DNA from: Aequorivita vitellina
Lineage (GTDB): Bacteria; Bacteroidota; Bacteroidia; Flavobacteriales; Flavobacteriaceae
Direction of reading: 5' to 3'
DNA length: 64,000 nt
NCBI RefSeq assembly: GCF_022008365.1
Contig: NZ_JAIRBA010000005.1
Span: 62,001-126,000 of the forward strand
The notes below the pieces were generated by a model that was not told the origin of the DNA, searched no databases, and worked only from the letters and a program-made list of their open reading frames with translations. Below are positions 1 to 7,651 of the stretch, one piece after another; position 1 is the stretch's first letter; each line of letters begins with the position of its first letter. The translations under genes and the position numbers were made by a program.

Positions 1-106
1 GCAATGCTTCGGAAACGGTAAAATTCCCAAGCTTTTGCATCAACGGAATAATGCTAAAAATTTCTTTGGGGTCAATAATGCGGATTGAAATGGCGTTATC
101 TTTCAA
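1..106 (-). CDS. Partial gene (N-terminal 35 codons), possibly a GNAT-type acetyltransferase
   Basis: An open minus-strand frame runs off the left edge. It begins with a TTG at 106 and reads LKDNAISIRIIDPKEIFSII and then PLMQKLGNFTVSEAL. The opening IRIIDPKEIFSIIPLMQ resembles the start of small GNAT acetyltransferases, but only about 35 residues are visible and none of the acetyl-CoA binding motif is present. An in-frame stop lies upstream of the TTG, so the start must be near here. It is divergent from the peptidase gene at 143. The family assignment is a guess from the first strand and helix. Confidence 0.4.
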   Translation of the reverse strand, partial: MKDNAISIRIIDPKEIFSIIPLMQKLGNFTVSEAL

Positions 107-142
107 AATAATGGTAATTTTAAAACTTCACTAAAACATAAA

Positions 143-889
143 ATGAAGCGAAACGAATTTATTAAAATTTCAGGTATTGCGGGGCTAAGTTTGGCCATTT
201 TTCCACAGTTTTCTTTTAAAAGTTTTTCAGAGGAATTTTCAAGAAACCAATTAATTGGCAAAGGAAATCCAGATATTGTTGGCGACAGCTATACTTCTAA
301 AATGCACAAAACTGCAAAGGAAGCATTCATTAAAATGAAAGCGGCCGCTGCAAAGGAAAATATAAACATTGAAGTAGTTTCGGCATACCGAAGTTTTCAG
401 CGGCAAAAAGAAATTTTTGAAGGCAAGTATAAACGTTTTACAAATCAGGGACTTTCCCCCGAAAAAGCTCTTGAAAAAATCATTGAATATTCCACCATTC
501 CAGGCACATCGCGCCACCATTGGGGAACCGACATCGATATTATTGACGCCAATGCGCCTCGCCCTTCAAATGTATTGATGCCTGAAAATTTTCACGGCAC
601 CGGGCCTTTTTGCAAATTAAAAATGTGGCTAGATGACAACTCCGAAAAATTCGACTTTTACGAAGTTTACACAGATAACGGCAACCGCAAAGGTTTTAAA
701 TATGAACCGTGGCATTTTAGTTACGCCCCGGTTTCCATCGCGATGTTGAAGGAATACAAAGAAAAAATTGATGTGAAGAAAATGCTTTCGGAAGAAAAAT
801 TGATGGGCAACGAGAATTTTTCAGACGATTTTATTTCTAGGTATGTAAAAGAAAATATTTTGGATATCAACCCGAAACTACTTCCTTAA
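143..889 (+). CDS. VanY-type D-alanyl-D-alanine carboxypeptidase family protein (M15B)
   Basis: This is a 248-residue zinc peptidase of the VanY/M15B family, which trims D-Ala from peptidoglycan stem peptides in the periplasm. The zinc site is visible: S123-R-H125-H-W-G-T-D-I-D132 matches SxHxxG...D, and E188-P-W-H191-F supplies the third ligand. The upstream SAYRSF motif (residues 80-85) is also typical. The N-terminus (MKRNEFIKISGIAGLSLAIF) is basic then hydrophobic, like a degenerate signal peptide with a Tat-like look but no RR pair. It stands alone, with 106 bases before gpmI. The family call is firm; the exact substrate is inferred. Confidence 0.85.
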   Translation: MKRNEFIKISGIAGLSLAIFPQFSFKSFSEEFSRNQLIGKGNPDIVGDSYTSKMHKTAKEAFIKMKAAAAKENINIEVVSAYRSFQRQKEIFEGKYKRFTNQGLSPEKALEKIIEYSTIPGTSRHHWGTDIDIIDANAPRPSNVLMPENFHGTGPFCKLKMWLDDNSEKFDFYEVYTDNGNRKGFKYEPWHFSYAPVSIAMLKEYKEKIDVKKMLSEEKLMGNENFSDDFISRYVKENILDINPKLLP

Positions 890-995
890 AATAATTTATG
901 TACTCAATATTTAAAAACTCGAATTTTTATACTCACAAGTTTTAAAACTAAGATTTCAAAACCTATTTCCAAACTACCCTTCGTATCTTTACACT

Positions 996-2513
996 ATGAA
1001 TAAAAAAGTCTTTTTAATGATCCTCGATGGTTGGGGAATTACGCAGGATCCTTCTGTTTCTGCGGTTGCCCAAGCCGACACACCGTTTATAGATTCGCTT
1101 TATAAAAAATATCCGCACGCACAGTTGTTAACCCACGGCATGAACGTTGGCTTGCCCAACGGTCAAATGGGCAATAGCGAAGTGGGACATATGAATCTTG
1201 GCGCCGGAAGAATAGTTTATCAAGACCTTGCCAAAATAAATATGGCGGTTGAAAAGGGAACAATCAGCAGCGAACCCGAATTGCAAAAAGCTTTCGATTA
1301 CGCAAAAGTCAATAATAAAAACGTCCATTTTTTAGGCCTTGTTTCCAACGGTGGCGTGCATTCGCACATTGACCATTTAAAAGGTTTGTTAAGCGCTGCT
1401 CAAAAAAAAGGTTTAAAAAATGTGTATGTGCATGCTTTTACAGACGGCCGCGATGTGGACCCGCATTCGGGAAAAGGGTTTATTGAAGATTTGGAAAACC
1501 ATTTAAAAAATACCGGCGGAAAATTAGCTTCAATCATTGGGCGTTACTACGCAATGGACCGAGACAAAAGGTGGGAGCGCGTAAAAAAAGCATACGATTT
1601 GTTGCGCTTCGGAAAAGGGAAACCTTCAAAAAATGCCGTAAAAAGTATTGAAGCAAGTTACGCTGAAGGAATTACAGACGAGTTTATCGAACCAATTACA
1701 ATGACCAATCCTGAAGGGAAACCAGTTGCAACAATTGACAAAGATGATGTGGTGATTTTCTTCAACTTTAGAACCGATCGCGGCAGACAACTCACCGAGG
1801 TTTTAACGCAAAAGGATTACGAGCCATACGGAATGAAAACGCTTCCGTTGTATTTTGTAACCCTTACAAATTATGACGATTCCTTCGGAAATATTCATGT
1901 GGTTTACAACAAAGAAAACTTAAACGATACTTTAGGCGAAGTATTGGAAAGAAACGGAAAGAAGCAAATAAGAATTGCCGAAACTGAGAAATATCCACAC
2001 GTTACCTTCTTTTTTTCAGGCGGAAGAGAAATTCCTTTTGAAGGTGAAAAACGAATTCTTTGCCCCTCGCCCACTGTGGCAACCTACGATTTGAAACCCG
2101 AAATGAGCGCATACGAGCTTCGGGATATGATATTGCCTGAAATTGAAAAAGAAACAGCCGATTTTATATGCCTAAACTTTGCAAACCCAGATATGGTTGG
2201 GCATACCGGTGTTTTTGAAGCAGCAATAAAGGCTTGCGAAACTGTAGATAATTGTGCGCGAGCAATCGTGGAGCAGGCCTTGAAAAGCCATTACACAACA
2301 ATAATAATTGCAGACCACGGCAACAGCGAAACCATGCGTAATGCCGATGGTTCACCAAATACGGCGCATACTATAAATCCGGTGCCAATTATTGTTGTGG
2401 ACTCTGAAATTAAAACTGTTAATAACGGAATTTTAGGAGATATCGCCCCTACAATTCTCGATATAATGGGTATTGAAAAGCCCGAAATAATGACGCAGCA
2501 TTCACTGATTTAA
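996..2513 (+). CDS. gpmI: 2,3-bisphosphoglycerate-independent phosphoglycerate mutase
   Basis: This 505-residue glycolytic enzyme interconverts 3- and 2-phosphoglycerate through a phosphoserine, using two metal ions. It is the normal length for the alkaline-phosphatase-superfamily mutase. The metal ligand is seen in MILDGWG (D11), the nucleophilic serine in GNSEVGHMNLGAGR (S61), and the second metal site in IIADHGNSE and the late NTAHT segment. It is a cytoplasmic housekeeping gene. A TATCTTTA box lies 12 bases before the ATG, a near match to the Bacteroidota -7 element. DoxX-family and thioredoxin genes follow on the same strand, but no functional link is evident. Confidence 0.97.
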   Translation: MNKKVFLMILDGWGITQDPSVSAVAQADTPFIDSLYKKYPHAQLLTHGMNVGLPNGQMGNSEVGHMNLGAGRIVYQDLAKINMAVEKGTISSEPELQKAFDYAKVNNKNVHFLGLVSNGGVHSHIDHLKGLLSAAQKKGLKNVYVHAFTDGRDVDPHSGKGFIEDLENHLKNTGGKLASIIGRYYAMDRDKRWERVKKAYDLLRFGKGKPSKNAVKSIEASYAEGITDEFIEPITMTNPEGKPVATIDKDDVVIFFNFRTDRGRQLTEVLTQKDYEPYGMKTLPLYFVTLTNYDDSFGNIHVVYNKENLNDTLGEVLERNGKKQIRIAETEKYPHVTFFFSGGREIPFEGEKRILCPSPTVATYDLKPEMSAYELRDMILPEIEKETADFICLNFANPDMVGHTGVFEAAIKACETVDNCARAIVEQALKSHYTTIIIADHGNSETMRNADGSPNTAHTINPVPIIVVDSEIKTVNNGILGDIAPTILDIMGIEKPEIMTQHSLI

Positions 2514-2559
2514 TGTGTGGGTAAGCATTTATAATTATGGACGACTTATAAGTTGAATT

Positions 2560-2991
2560 ATGACAAAAAGGATCATCAAACTATTTCTTAGACTCGCCAT
2601 TGCAGCCGGGTTTTTATCTGCCTCTGCAGACCGATTTGGGTGGTGGCCGCAAGACGTTTCAGCTTGGGGAAATTGGAATAGTTTTTTAGAATACACCGAA
2701 ATAATAAATCCTTGGATTCCTATATCGTTAATTCCCACGGTAGCTATTGTTGCCACTGCAGCCGAAATAATTTTCGCACTCTTTCTTTTAATTGGTTTTA
2801 AAACGGAACTATTTGCAAAATTAAGCGGGTTTCTTTTGTTGCTTTTCGCTTTATCCATGACTTTTTCGACGGGGATAAAAGGTGTTTTCGATTATTCGGT
2901 TTTTAGTGCTGCTGGGGCTGCATTTGCACTTAGTTTAATGAAGGAGAAATATTTAGAATTGGACACTTTCATTCATAAAAAATCTAGTTAA
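2560..2991 (+). CDS. DoxX family membrane protein
   Basis: A 143-residue protein with four predicted membrane segments (about residues 7-20, 55-78, 83-102 and 107-127) in the DoxX/DoxD-like arrangement. The short polar loop with FGWWPQDVSAWGNW between the first two helices is characteristic of the bacterial DoxX family near thiol-redox genes. No biochemical activity can be read from the sequence. It lies 46 bases after gpmI and 37 bases before a thioredoxin-fold lipoprotein, so a small redox-related pair is possible (inference from neighbourhood). Confidence 0.75.
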   Translation: MTKRIIKLFLRLAIAAGFLSASADRFGWWPQDVSAWGNWNSFLEYTEIINPWIPISLIPTVAIVATAAEIIFALFLLIGFKTELFAKLSGFLLLLFALSMTFSTGIKGVFDYSVFSAAGAAFALSLMKEKYLELDTFIHKKSS

Positions 2992-3028
2992 AAACAGTGT
3001 TAAACAAATCAATTTCAAAATAATAAAA

Positions 3029-3619
3029 ATGAAAAAAATATTTCTAATCATTTCGGCAATTACAGTAGTTGCTTGCAATTCTTCAAAAGAAAAAAATAAA
3101 ATAGACGAAAACACTTCAAAAGAGATGATTTCAGAAAATATACACGAAAAAATAAACGACACCGTTCCCTACGAAGAATCTGTAATGCTTTTGGGTAAAG
3201 CCAATCGCAAAGGTTTCCAAATGGACGCATTTAAAAGTTGGTTTAATTCTGGCTACGAAAGTTACAGCGCAGATTCTGAAGTAATGCAACAGTTACAGCC
3301 ACTTTTAAAAGATGTAACAATCACCCTTTTTATGGGCACTTGGTGCGAAGATAGCCAACGCGAAACGCCACATTTTTACAAAATTTTGGACGATACAGGT
3401 TTTGACGAATCTAAACTTACATTGATTACTGTTTCCGAAGAAAAAACGACGCCACAAGGTTTTGAGAGCGGAAAAAACATTACACACGTACCCACAATTA
3501 TACTTTACAAAGACGGCAATGAATTGGGCCGAATTGTGGAATACCCAATTGAAAGTCTTGAAAAAGATATGCTCGCCATTTTAAGCGGAAAAGAATACAC
3601 ACATGCTTACGCCGAATAA
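3029..3619 (+). CDS. Thioredoxin-fold lipoprotein with a CxxS site
   Basis: A 196-residue lipoprotein: signal peptide with lipobox VVAC (Cys16), a lysine- and glutamate-rich linker, then a thioredoxin-like domain from about residue 85 to 190. The active-site region reads GTWCEDSQRE, so only the first cysteine of the usual CxxC is present. The cis-proline loop is visible as HVPTIILYKDGNELGR. A CxxS site usually favours thiol exchange or isomerase/binding roles over simple reduction (family knowledge). It follows the DoxX gene and precedes the HAD-like gene by 50 bases, which contain that gene's promoter. Confidence 0.8.
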   Translation: MKKIFLIISAITVVACNSSKEKNKIDENTSKEMISENIHEKINDTVPYEESVMLLGKANRKGFQMDAFKSWFNSGYESYSADSEVMQQLQPLLKDVTITLFMGTWCEDSQRETPHFYKILDDTGFDESKLTLITVSEEKTTPQGFESGKNITHVPTIILYKDGNELGRIVEYPIESLEKDMLAILSGKEYTHAYAE

Positions 3620-3644
3620 ACTTTAGCAATGGTATAATTCTTTG

Positions 3645-3652
3645 TAAATTTG
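3645..3652 (+). promoter_or_regulatory. Bacteroidota -7 box for the HAD-like gene and map
   Basis: TAAATTTG matches TAnnTTTG exactly and ends 17 bases before the ATG at 3670. Confidence 0.5.
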
Positions 3653-3669
3653 CGCCTTGAAAAAAGACG

Positions 3670-4077
3670 ATGATTAGAGAAACCATTACCATAGCCGTAG
3701 ATTTTGACGGTACCATTGTTGAGGATGCGTATCCAGACATTGGCCGTCCTATAATTTTTGCTTTTGACACACTGAAAAAATTGCAAAGCCAAGGGCATCG
3801 GCTTATTTTATGGACCTATCGAAAAGGCCGAACTTTAGACGAAGCTGTAGCTTTCTGCAAAGAAAATGGAATTGTTTTTTATGCGGTAAACAACAGTTTT
3901 CCGGAAGAGGAATTTGACATCACCCACAGCCGAAAAATTCACGCAGATGTTTTTATAGACGACCGCAATATTGGTGGGCTAAAAGGTTGGGGCGAAATAT
4001 ACCAGCAACTTACTGGGGAAGCTGCTCCCGCAAAATCTAAAACACAGAAAAAAGGATTTTTCTCCTTTTTAAAATAG
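3670..4077 (+). CDS. HAD-like protein of the BT0820 type
   Basis: A 135-residue cytoplasmic protein with a HAD-superfamily start: ITIAVDFDGTIVED holds the DxDGT motif, and FIDDRNIGG near residue 100 looks like the metal-binding end of the fold. It lacks a cap domain and matches the short HAD-like proteins found widely in Bacteroidota. The substrate is unknown. The tail is lysine-rich (KSKTQKKGFFSFLK). It has its own TAAATTTG promoter box at 3645-3652 and lies 4 bases before map, so the two probably form an operon. Confidence 0.75.
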   Translation: MIRETITIAVDFDGTIVEDAYPDIGRPIIFAFDTLKKLQSQGHRLILWTYRKGRTLDEAVAFCKENGIVFYAVNNSFPEEEFDITHSRKIHADVFIDDRNIGGLKGWGEIYQQLTGEAAPAKSKTQKKGFFSFLK

Positions 4078-4081
4078 CACT

Positions 4082-4888
4082 ATGATAATACCAAAAACAA
4101 GAGAAGAAATAGAATTAATGCGCGAAAGTGCTTTGGTAGTATCCCGTACGTTGGGAATGCTCGCAAAGGAAGTAAAACCGGGCGTTACCACCAATCAGCT
4201 TAATAAAATGGCTGAAGATTACATTAGAAGCCAAGATGCCATTCCAGGTTTTCTGGGCTTGTACGATTGCCCTTCTACGCTATTAACTAGTGTAAACGAA
4301 GCGGTGGTTCACGGTTTGCCAACCGATATTCCGTTGAAAGATGGCGATATCGTGGCTATTGACTGTGGCGCAATTAAAAATGGCTTTTATGGCGACCACG
4401 CCTACACTTTTGAAATAGGCGAAATAGATCCAGAAATTAAAAAACTACTGAAAATAACTAAAGAATCACTTTATGTTGGTATCCGCGAATTTAAAGCTGG
4501 CAACCGCGTGGGCGATGTAGGATTTGCAATTCAAAAATATTGCGAAGCACACGGTTACGGCGTTGTTCGTGAATTAGTGGGACATGGTTTGGGAAGAAAA
4601 ATGCACGAAGACCCCGAAATGCCGAATTACGGACGTCGCGGTCGCGGCAAGAAATTTATTGAAGGAATGACCATTGCGTTAGAGCCGATGATAAATATGG
4701 GTACACACAAAGTGAAACAATTAAGCGACGGCTGGACCATTGTTACGCAAGACGGGCAACCAAGCGCACATTTTGAGCACAATATTGCTCTCGTTGACGG
4801 AAAACCCGAATTGCTTTCTACGTTTGATTACGTTTATGAAGCGTTGGGGATTGTAAGTGATGAGGAGAAGGAATTTAGAAATAGCTGA
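4082..4888 (+). CDS. map: Type I methionine aminopeptidase
   Basis: A 268-residue enzyme that removes the initiator methionine from nascent proteins. The five metal ligands of the pita-bread fold can be placed: D in VAIDCGA, D in FYGDHAYTF, H in LVGHGLGRKMHEDP, E in IALEPMINMG and E in SAHFEHNIAL. There is no N-terminal zinc-finger extension, so it is the short type I form. It starts 4 bases after the HAD-like gene. Immediately downstream is the GxxExxY cassette, whose left inverted repeat begins 9 bases after the map stop codon. Confidence 0.97.
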   Translation: MIIPKTREEIELMRESALVVSRTLGMLAKEVKPGVTTNQLNKMAEDYIRSQDAIPGFLGLYDCPSTLLTSVNEAVVHGLPTDIPLKDGDIVAIDCGAIKNGFYGDHAYTFEIGEIDPEIKKLLKITKESLYVGIREFKAGNRVGDVGFAIQKYCEAHGYGVVRELVGHGLGRKMHEDPEMPNYGRRGRGKKFIEGMTIALEPMINMGTHKVKQLSDGWTIVTQDGQPSAHFEHNIALVDGKPELLSTFDYVYEALGIVSDEEKEFRNS

Positions 4889-4896
4889 AGAAGCTA

Positions 4897-4936
4897 TTAC
4901 ACAGAGTTTCGCGGAGGAACACAGAGTTTCACAGAG
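4897..4936 (+). repeat. Left inverted repeat of the GxxExxY cassette
   Basis: A 40-base segment made of four ~10-base units of the form NNNCRCRGAG (ttacacagag, tttcgcggag, aacacagag, tttcacagag; one extra g after the second). It pairs imperfectly with 5318-5358 in inverted orientation, unit for unit. It lies between the map stop and the GxxExxY start. Confidence 0.85.
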
Positions 4937-4950
4937 TAATTTAATTAGAA

Positions 4951-5325
4951 ATGGATAATAAATTAACTGAAATCATTATTGGTTCGGCAATTGAAGTTCA
5001 TCGAAATCTTGGACCTGGCCTTTTGGAATCTGCTTATCAAGAATGCCTTTTATTCGAATTACGATCAAAAGGCTTAATCGTTGAAAAAGAAAAACCTTTA
5101 CCTATAATTTATAAAGACATAAAACTAGACCACGGTTACAGAATTGATTTATTAGTAGAAAGTGAAGTAGTGATAGAGATTAAAACCGTTGAAAGCTTTA
5201 CAGATGTTCATTCGGCTCAAGTATTGACGTATTTAAAATTAGGAAATTATCCTCTTGGATCATTATTCAATTTTCACACATTACTCTTAAAAAACGGTTT
5301 AAAAAGATTTATAAATTCTCAGTGA
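4951..5325 (+). CDS. GxxExxY protein (PD-(D/E)XK nuclease-like fold)
   Basis: A 124-residue protein of the GxxExxY family. The naming motif is G23-L-L-E26-S-A-Y29. A PD-(D/E)XK-like core follows: Y63-R-I-D66 and E76-I-K78. The normal family length is about 120-130 residues, so the gene looks intact. No function has been established for the family; a nuclease role is inferred from the fold only. The gene sits between inverted repeats, and its stop codon (5323-5325) and last sense codon lie inside the right repeat. That suggests gene and repeats move together. Confidence 0.9.
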   Translation: MDNKLTEIIIGSAIEVHRNLGPGLLESAYQECLLFELRSKGLIVEKEKPLPIIYKDIKLDHGYRIDLLVESEVVIEIKTVESFTDVHSAQVLTYLKLGNYPLGSLFNFHTLLLKNGLKRFINSQ

Positions 5326-5358
5326 AACTCCGCGAAACCTTTGTGCAACTCTGCGTAA
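5318..5358 (-). repeat. Right inverted repeat of the GxxExxY cassette
   Basis: Read on the minus strand this 41-base segment gives ttacgcagag, ttgcacaaagg, tttcgcggag, tttcactgag: four units that match the left repeat at 4897-4936 in the same order with about a dozen differences. It contains the stop of the GxxExxY gene and ends 13 bases before the TTG start of the methyltransferase gene. Confidence 0.85.
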
Positions 5359-5371
5359 CAACCCGAAACAT

Positions 5372-6136
5372 TTGTTCAAAAAAATACTAAATACCATCCC
5401 GCGACCATTACTCATTAGATTGAGTATTATAGGAAGACCCATACTTGCTTTTTTTCTAAAAGGGAATAAATATACAGACCCGATTGATGGTAAATCGTAC
5501 CGTAAGTTTCTTCCGTATGGCTATGAAGTTGTTCGTGAAAATGTACTTTCTCCCGGCACTCTTTCTTTGGAAAGACACCGGTTGTTTTGGCTGTATCTTA
5601 AAAATGAAACAGGGTTTTTTACCGAAAATATAAAAGTGCTTCACTTTGCGCCCGAACAAGCGTTTTATAAGAAATTCAGAAAAATGAAAAATCTGGATTA
5701 CGTTACAACCGATCTAAATTCACCCATTGCCGATGTAAAAGCAGATATCTGCGACTTACCTTTTGCAGATAATGAATTCGACTTTATAATCTGCAACCAC
5801 GTTTTGGAACACATTCCCAACGATACAAAAGCCATGCAAGAAATTTATCGCGTTTTGGCACCGGGTGGTACGGCTATTCTTCAAGTTCCGTATAAAGCAG
5901 ATTTGGAAGAAACTTTTGAAGATAACAGTATTACCGACCCAAAAGAACGCGCCAAAATATTTGGACAATACGACCATGTGCGAGTTTATGGAATGGATTA
6001 TTTTACAAAACTAAAAAGTATTGGCTTTAAAGTGGAAGCCGTGGATTACACAAAAACCATTGCTGCCGACGAAGTTGAAAAATATAGACTTCCGTTGGGC
6101 GAATTCATTCCCGTATGTAAAAAATTAGTTCGCTAA
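5372..6136 (+). CDS. Class I SAM-dependent methyltransferase
   Basis: A 254-residue methyltransferase of the Methyltransf_11 type. The Rossmann core runs from about residue 88 to 190: VLHFAPEQAF (motif I region), ADICDLPFADNEFDFIICNHVLEHI (acidic loop and motif IV) and VLAPGGTAILQVP (motif VI). The N-terminal 85 residues carry a hydrophobic stretch (LLIRLSIIGRPILAFFL) and an FLPYGYE segment seen in methyltransferases near surface-glycan genes. The substrate is unknown. The start is a TTG at 5372; no in-frame ATG lies upstream. The GxxExxY right repeat ends just before it, so the native promoter may have been displaced by the insertion. Confidence 0.85.
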   Translation: MFKKILNTIPRPLLIRLSIIGRPILAFFLKGNKYTDPIDGKSYRKFLPYGYEVVRENVLSPGTLSLERHRLFWLYLKNETGFFTENIKVLHFAPEQAFYKKFRKMKNLDYVTTDLNSPIADVKADICDLPFADNEFDFIICNHVLEHIPNDTKAMQEIYRVLAPGGTAILQVPYKADLEETFEDNSITDPKERAKIFGQYDHVRVYGMDYFTKLKSIGFKVEAVDYTKTIAADEVEKYRLPLGEFIPVCKKLVR

Positions 6137-7141
6137 TTGTTTTTTGAAACCATCCGTCATAAAAACTTGATGGTTGTTTAATGAATCATTAAAGGTTAAA
6201 TAAGCTTCAATTTTAGGTAGATTTTTTAAGACTTCTTTCGATTTTTCTAATCCCAACGCCATAAACGAAGTGGCATACGCATCTGCAAGTCCGCAAGTAG
6301 GTGCAAGTACAGTAGCGCTTGTAACGTCGCTCTTTTCAGCCGAACCCGTTAAAGGATTTAAAGTATGCACATATCTTTTACCAGTTGCCGAATCAATTCG
6401 GAATTTTCGATAATTGCCCGAGGAAGCCATTCCTATATTTTTTAAGGCAACGATAGCTTCAATACTTCGGTCTTCCAGTTCAGAATCTACATTTTCTATT
6501 CCCGCTTTCCATTTTTGATTTTTGGCAAGGTTTTCACCTTTTGTGAGAATTTCACCTCCCAATTCAATTAAATAATCGGTTACACCTTTAGATTCTAAAT
6601 AACGCCCAAGCAGATCAATTCCGAAGCCCTTTGCCACCGCATTAAAGTCGAAATATATTTCTGGGTGTTCTTTGGAAACAGTGCCATCAGCATTGATTTT
6701 CACTTTGTGAAAACCTACGTATTTCATCAAAGAATCTAAGGTGGTGCTATCAATATTTTTCAGAGGTTTTACGTCGCCAAACCCATAGGCATTTCGCAAC
6801 ACCCCAACGGTAGGATCAAAATAACCATTGGTTTTTTTATTGACGTCTTTTGAGATTTCAAAAACTTCCTTAAATATTGAATCTACAACCACAGTGGAAT
6901 CTCCGCGGTTTACTTTTGAAATATCGCTTTCGGGAATATAGGTGCTTACGGAGTGATTCACCACGGAAATTATTGAATCCAACCCTTTTTGAAAGTCTAT
7001 ATTTTTATTGGAATAAAACTGAATATTATAAGTAGTGCCAAATGCTTCGCCTTGTAAAAATTTAGGTTGTGGCTTATCGTTTCCGCAGGAAAGAAATAAA
7101 AAAAGAACTGAAAAAGATAGGTATTTTAATGTGTGAAGCAT
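6125..7141 (-). CDS. apbE: FAD:protein FMN transferase (lipoprotein ApbE)
   Basis: ApbE transfers FMN from FAD to a threonine of target proteins, here most likely NqrB and NqrC. The domain spans most of 338 residues: the EAFGTTYNIQFYS opening, FNAVAKGFGIDLLGRYLES, ELGGEILTKGE, the substrate loop MASSGNYRKF and the metal-binding end ADAYATSFMALG. I chose the ATG at 7141, which gives a clean lipoprotein signal (MLHTLKYLSFSVLFLFLSC); in-frame ATGs at 7174 and 7225 would add a poor N-terminus, and the latter overlaps the upstream gene. It lies downstream of the nqr operon and the small companion gene. The last 12 bases overlap the convergent methyltransferase gene. Confidence 0.93.
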   Translation of the reverse strand: MLHTLKYLSFSVLFLFLSCGNDKPQPKFLQGEAFGTTYNIQFYSNKNIDFQKGLDSIISVVNHSVSTYIPESDISKVNRGDSTVVVDSIFKEVFEISKDVNKKTNGYFDPTVGVLRNAYGFGDVKPLKNIDSTTLDSLMKYVGFHKVKINADGTVSKEHPEIYFDFNAVAKGFGIDLLGRYLESKGVTDYLIELGGEILTKGENLAKNQKWKAGIENVDSELEDRSIEAIVALKNIGMASSGNYRKFRIDSATGKRYVHTLNPLTGSAEKSDVTSATVLAPTCGLADAYATSFMALGLEKSKEVLKNLPKIEAYLTFNDSLNNHQVFMTDGFKKQLAN

Positions 7142-7178
7142 TTGGTTTAATTTTAATAAAATAGTAGCAGTCATAAAA

Positions 7179-7541
7179 TTAATGAATCTCTTGTAAGCCT
7201 TTATAAACAACGGTATAATCTTCATTTTTGATTACTGGTTTGCCATAATCTGTACCGTGACCGAGGCCAACTCCTGCGTAAAATGTTTTGGCTTCAAACT
7301 TAGCTGCGTGCTCCTTTATGGTTTGCATAAAAAGTGGGTCGAACGCGTGTGCATCCTGCGGATACGATATGGCACGTACAATAATAAAATGAAGGGTTTT
7401 ATCTTTTAAAGCCACAAATTGTGGATCTCGTTTCAATTTTGAATTTACGCCTAAAAATTCATAGCCATCTGTTTCCAGCTGTTTCCCCACGATATTCATC
7501 GCGAGGTTGTGCAATTCCTGTTTGTTAAGTTTCTCGCTCAT
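7179..7541 (-). CDS. Small conserved protein of the nqr-apbE locus (function unknown)
   Basis: A soluble 120-residue protein with no signal peptide or cysteine cluster. It has the ordered alpha/beta look of a small cytoplasmic protein (IIVRAISYPQD, TFYAGVGLGHGTDYG). Genes like this are sometimes labelled NQR subunit F because of their position, but no ferredoxin or NADH-binding motif is present, so that label is not supported. The start at 7541 is favoured over the ATG at 7553 because a TAATTTTG promoter box occupies 7551-7558. It probably shares a transcript with apbE. Confidence 0.75.
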   Translation of the reverse strand: MSEKLNKQELHNLAMNIVGKQLETDGYEFLGVNSKLKRDPQFVALKDKTLHFIIVRAISYPQDAHAFDPLFMQTIKEHAAKFEAKTFYAGVGLGHGTDYGKPVIKNEDYTVVYKGLQEIH

Positions 7542-7550
7542 AAGTGACTT

Positions 7551-7558
7551 CAAAATTA
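7551..7558 (-). promoter_or_regulatory. Bacteroidota -7 box for the small gene and apbE
   Basis: Minus-strand TAATTTTG matches TAnnTTTG exactly and ends 9 bases before the ATG at 7541, implying a very short leader. It lies downstream of the nqrF terminator, so the pair appears to be transcribed separately from nqr. No clear TTG is visible at the -33 position. Confidence 0.55.
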
Positions 7559-7594
7559 CGAATATTTGAATGTAATTTTTAAACTTCTTCGGTA

Positions 7595-7626
7595 TAAAAA
7601 AACCGTTCCATAAAAATGAAACGGTT
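7595..7626 (-). terminator. Terminator after nqrF
   Basis: On the minus strand a ~10-base stem (AACCGTTTCA with TGGAACGGTT, one mismatch) around a short AT loop is followed by a run of seven T. It lies 26 bases after the nqrF stop and would end the nqrABCDEF transcript. Confidence 0.7.
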
Positions 7627-7651
7627 GTTAAGTTTTTATAGGAAGCAATTA

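Noticed and set aside
3029-3619. Frameshift or lost cysteine in the CxxS thioredoxin lipoprotein
   Set aside because: The frame is intact through the whole domain and CxxS variants are a known natural class, so no sequence error is implied.
4897-5358. CRISPR-like array from the repeated ~10-base units
   Set aside because: Units are contiguous without spacers, degenerate, and in inverted arms on two sides of a gene; this is not CRISPR architecture.
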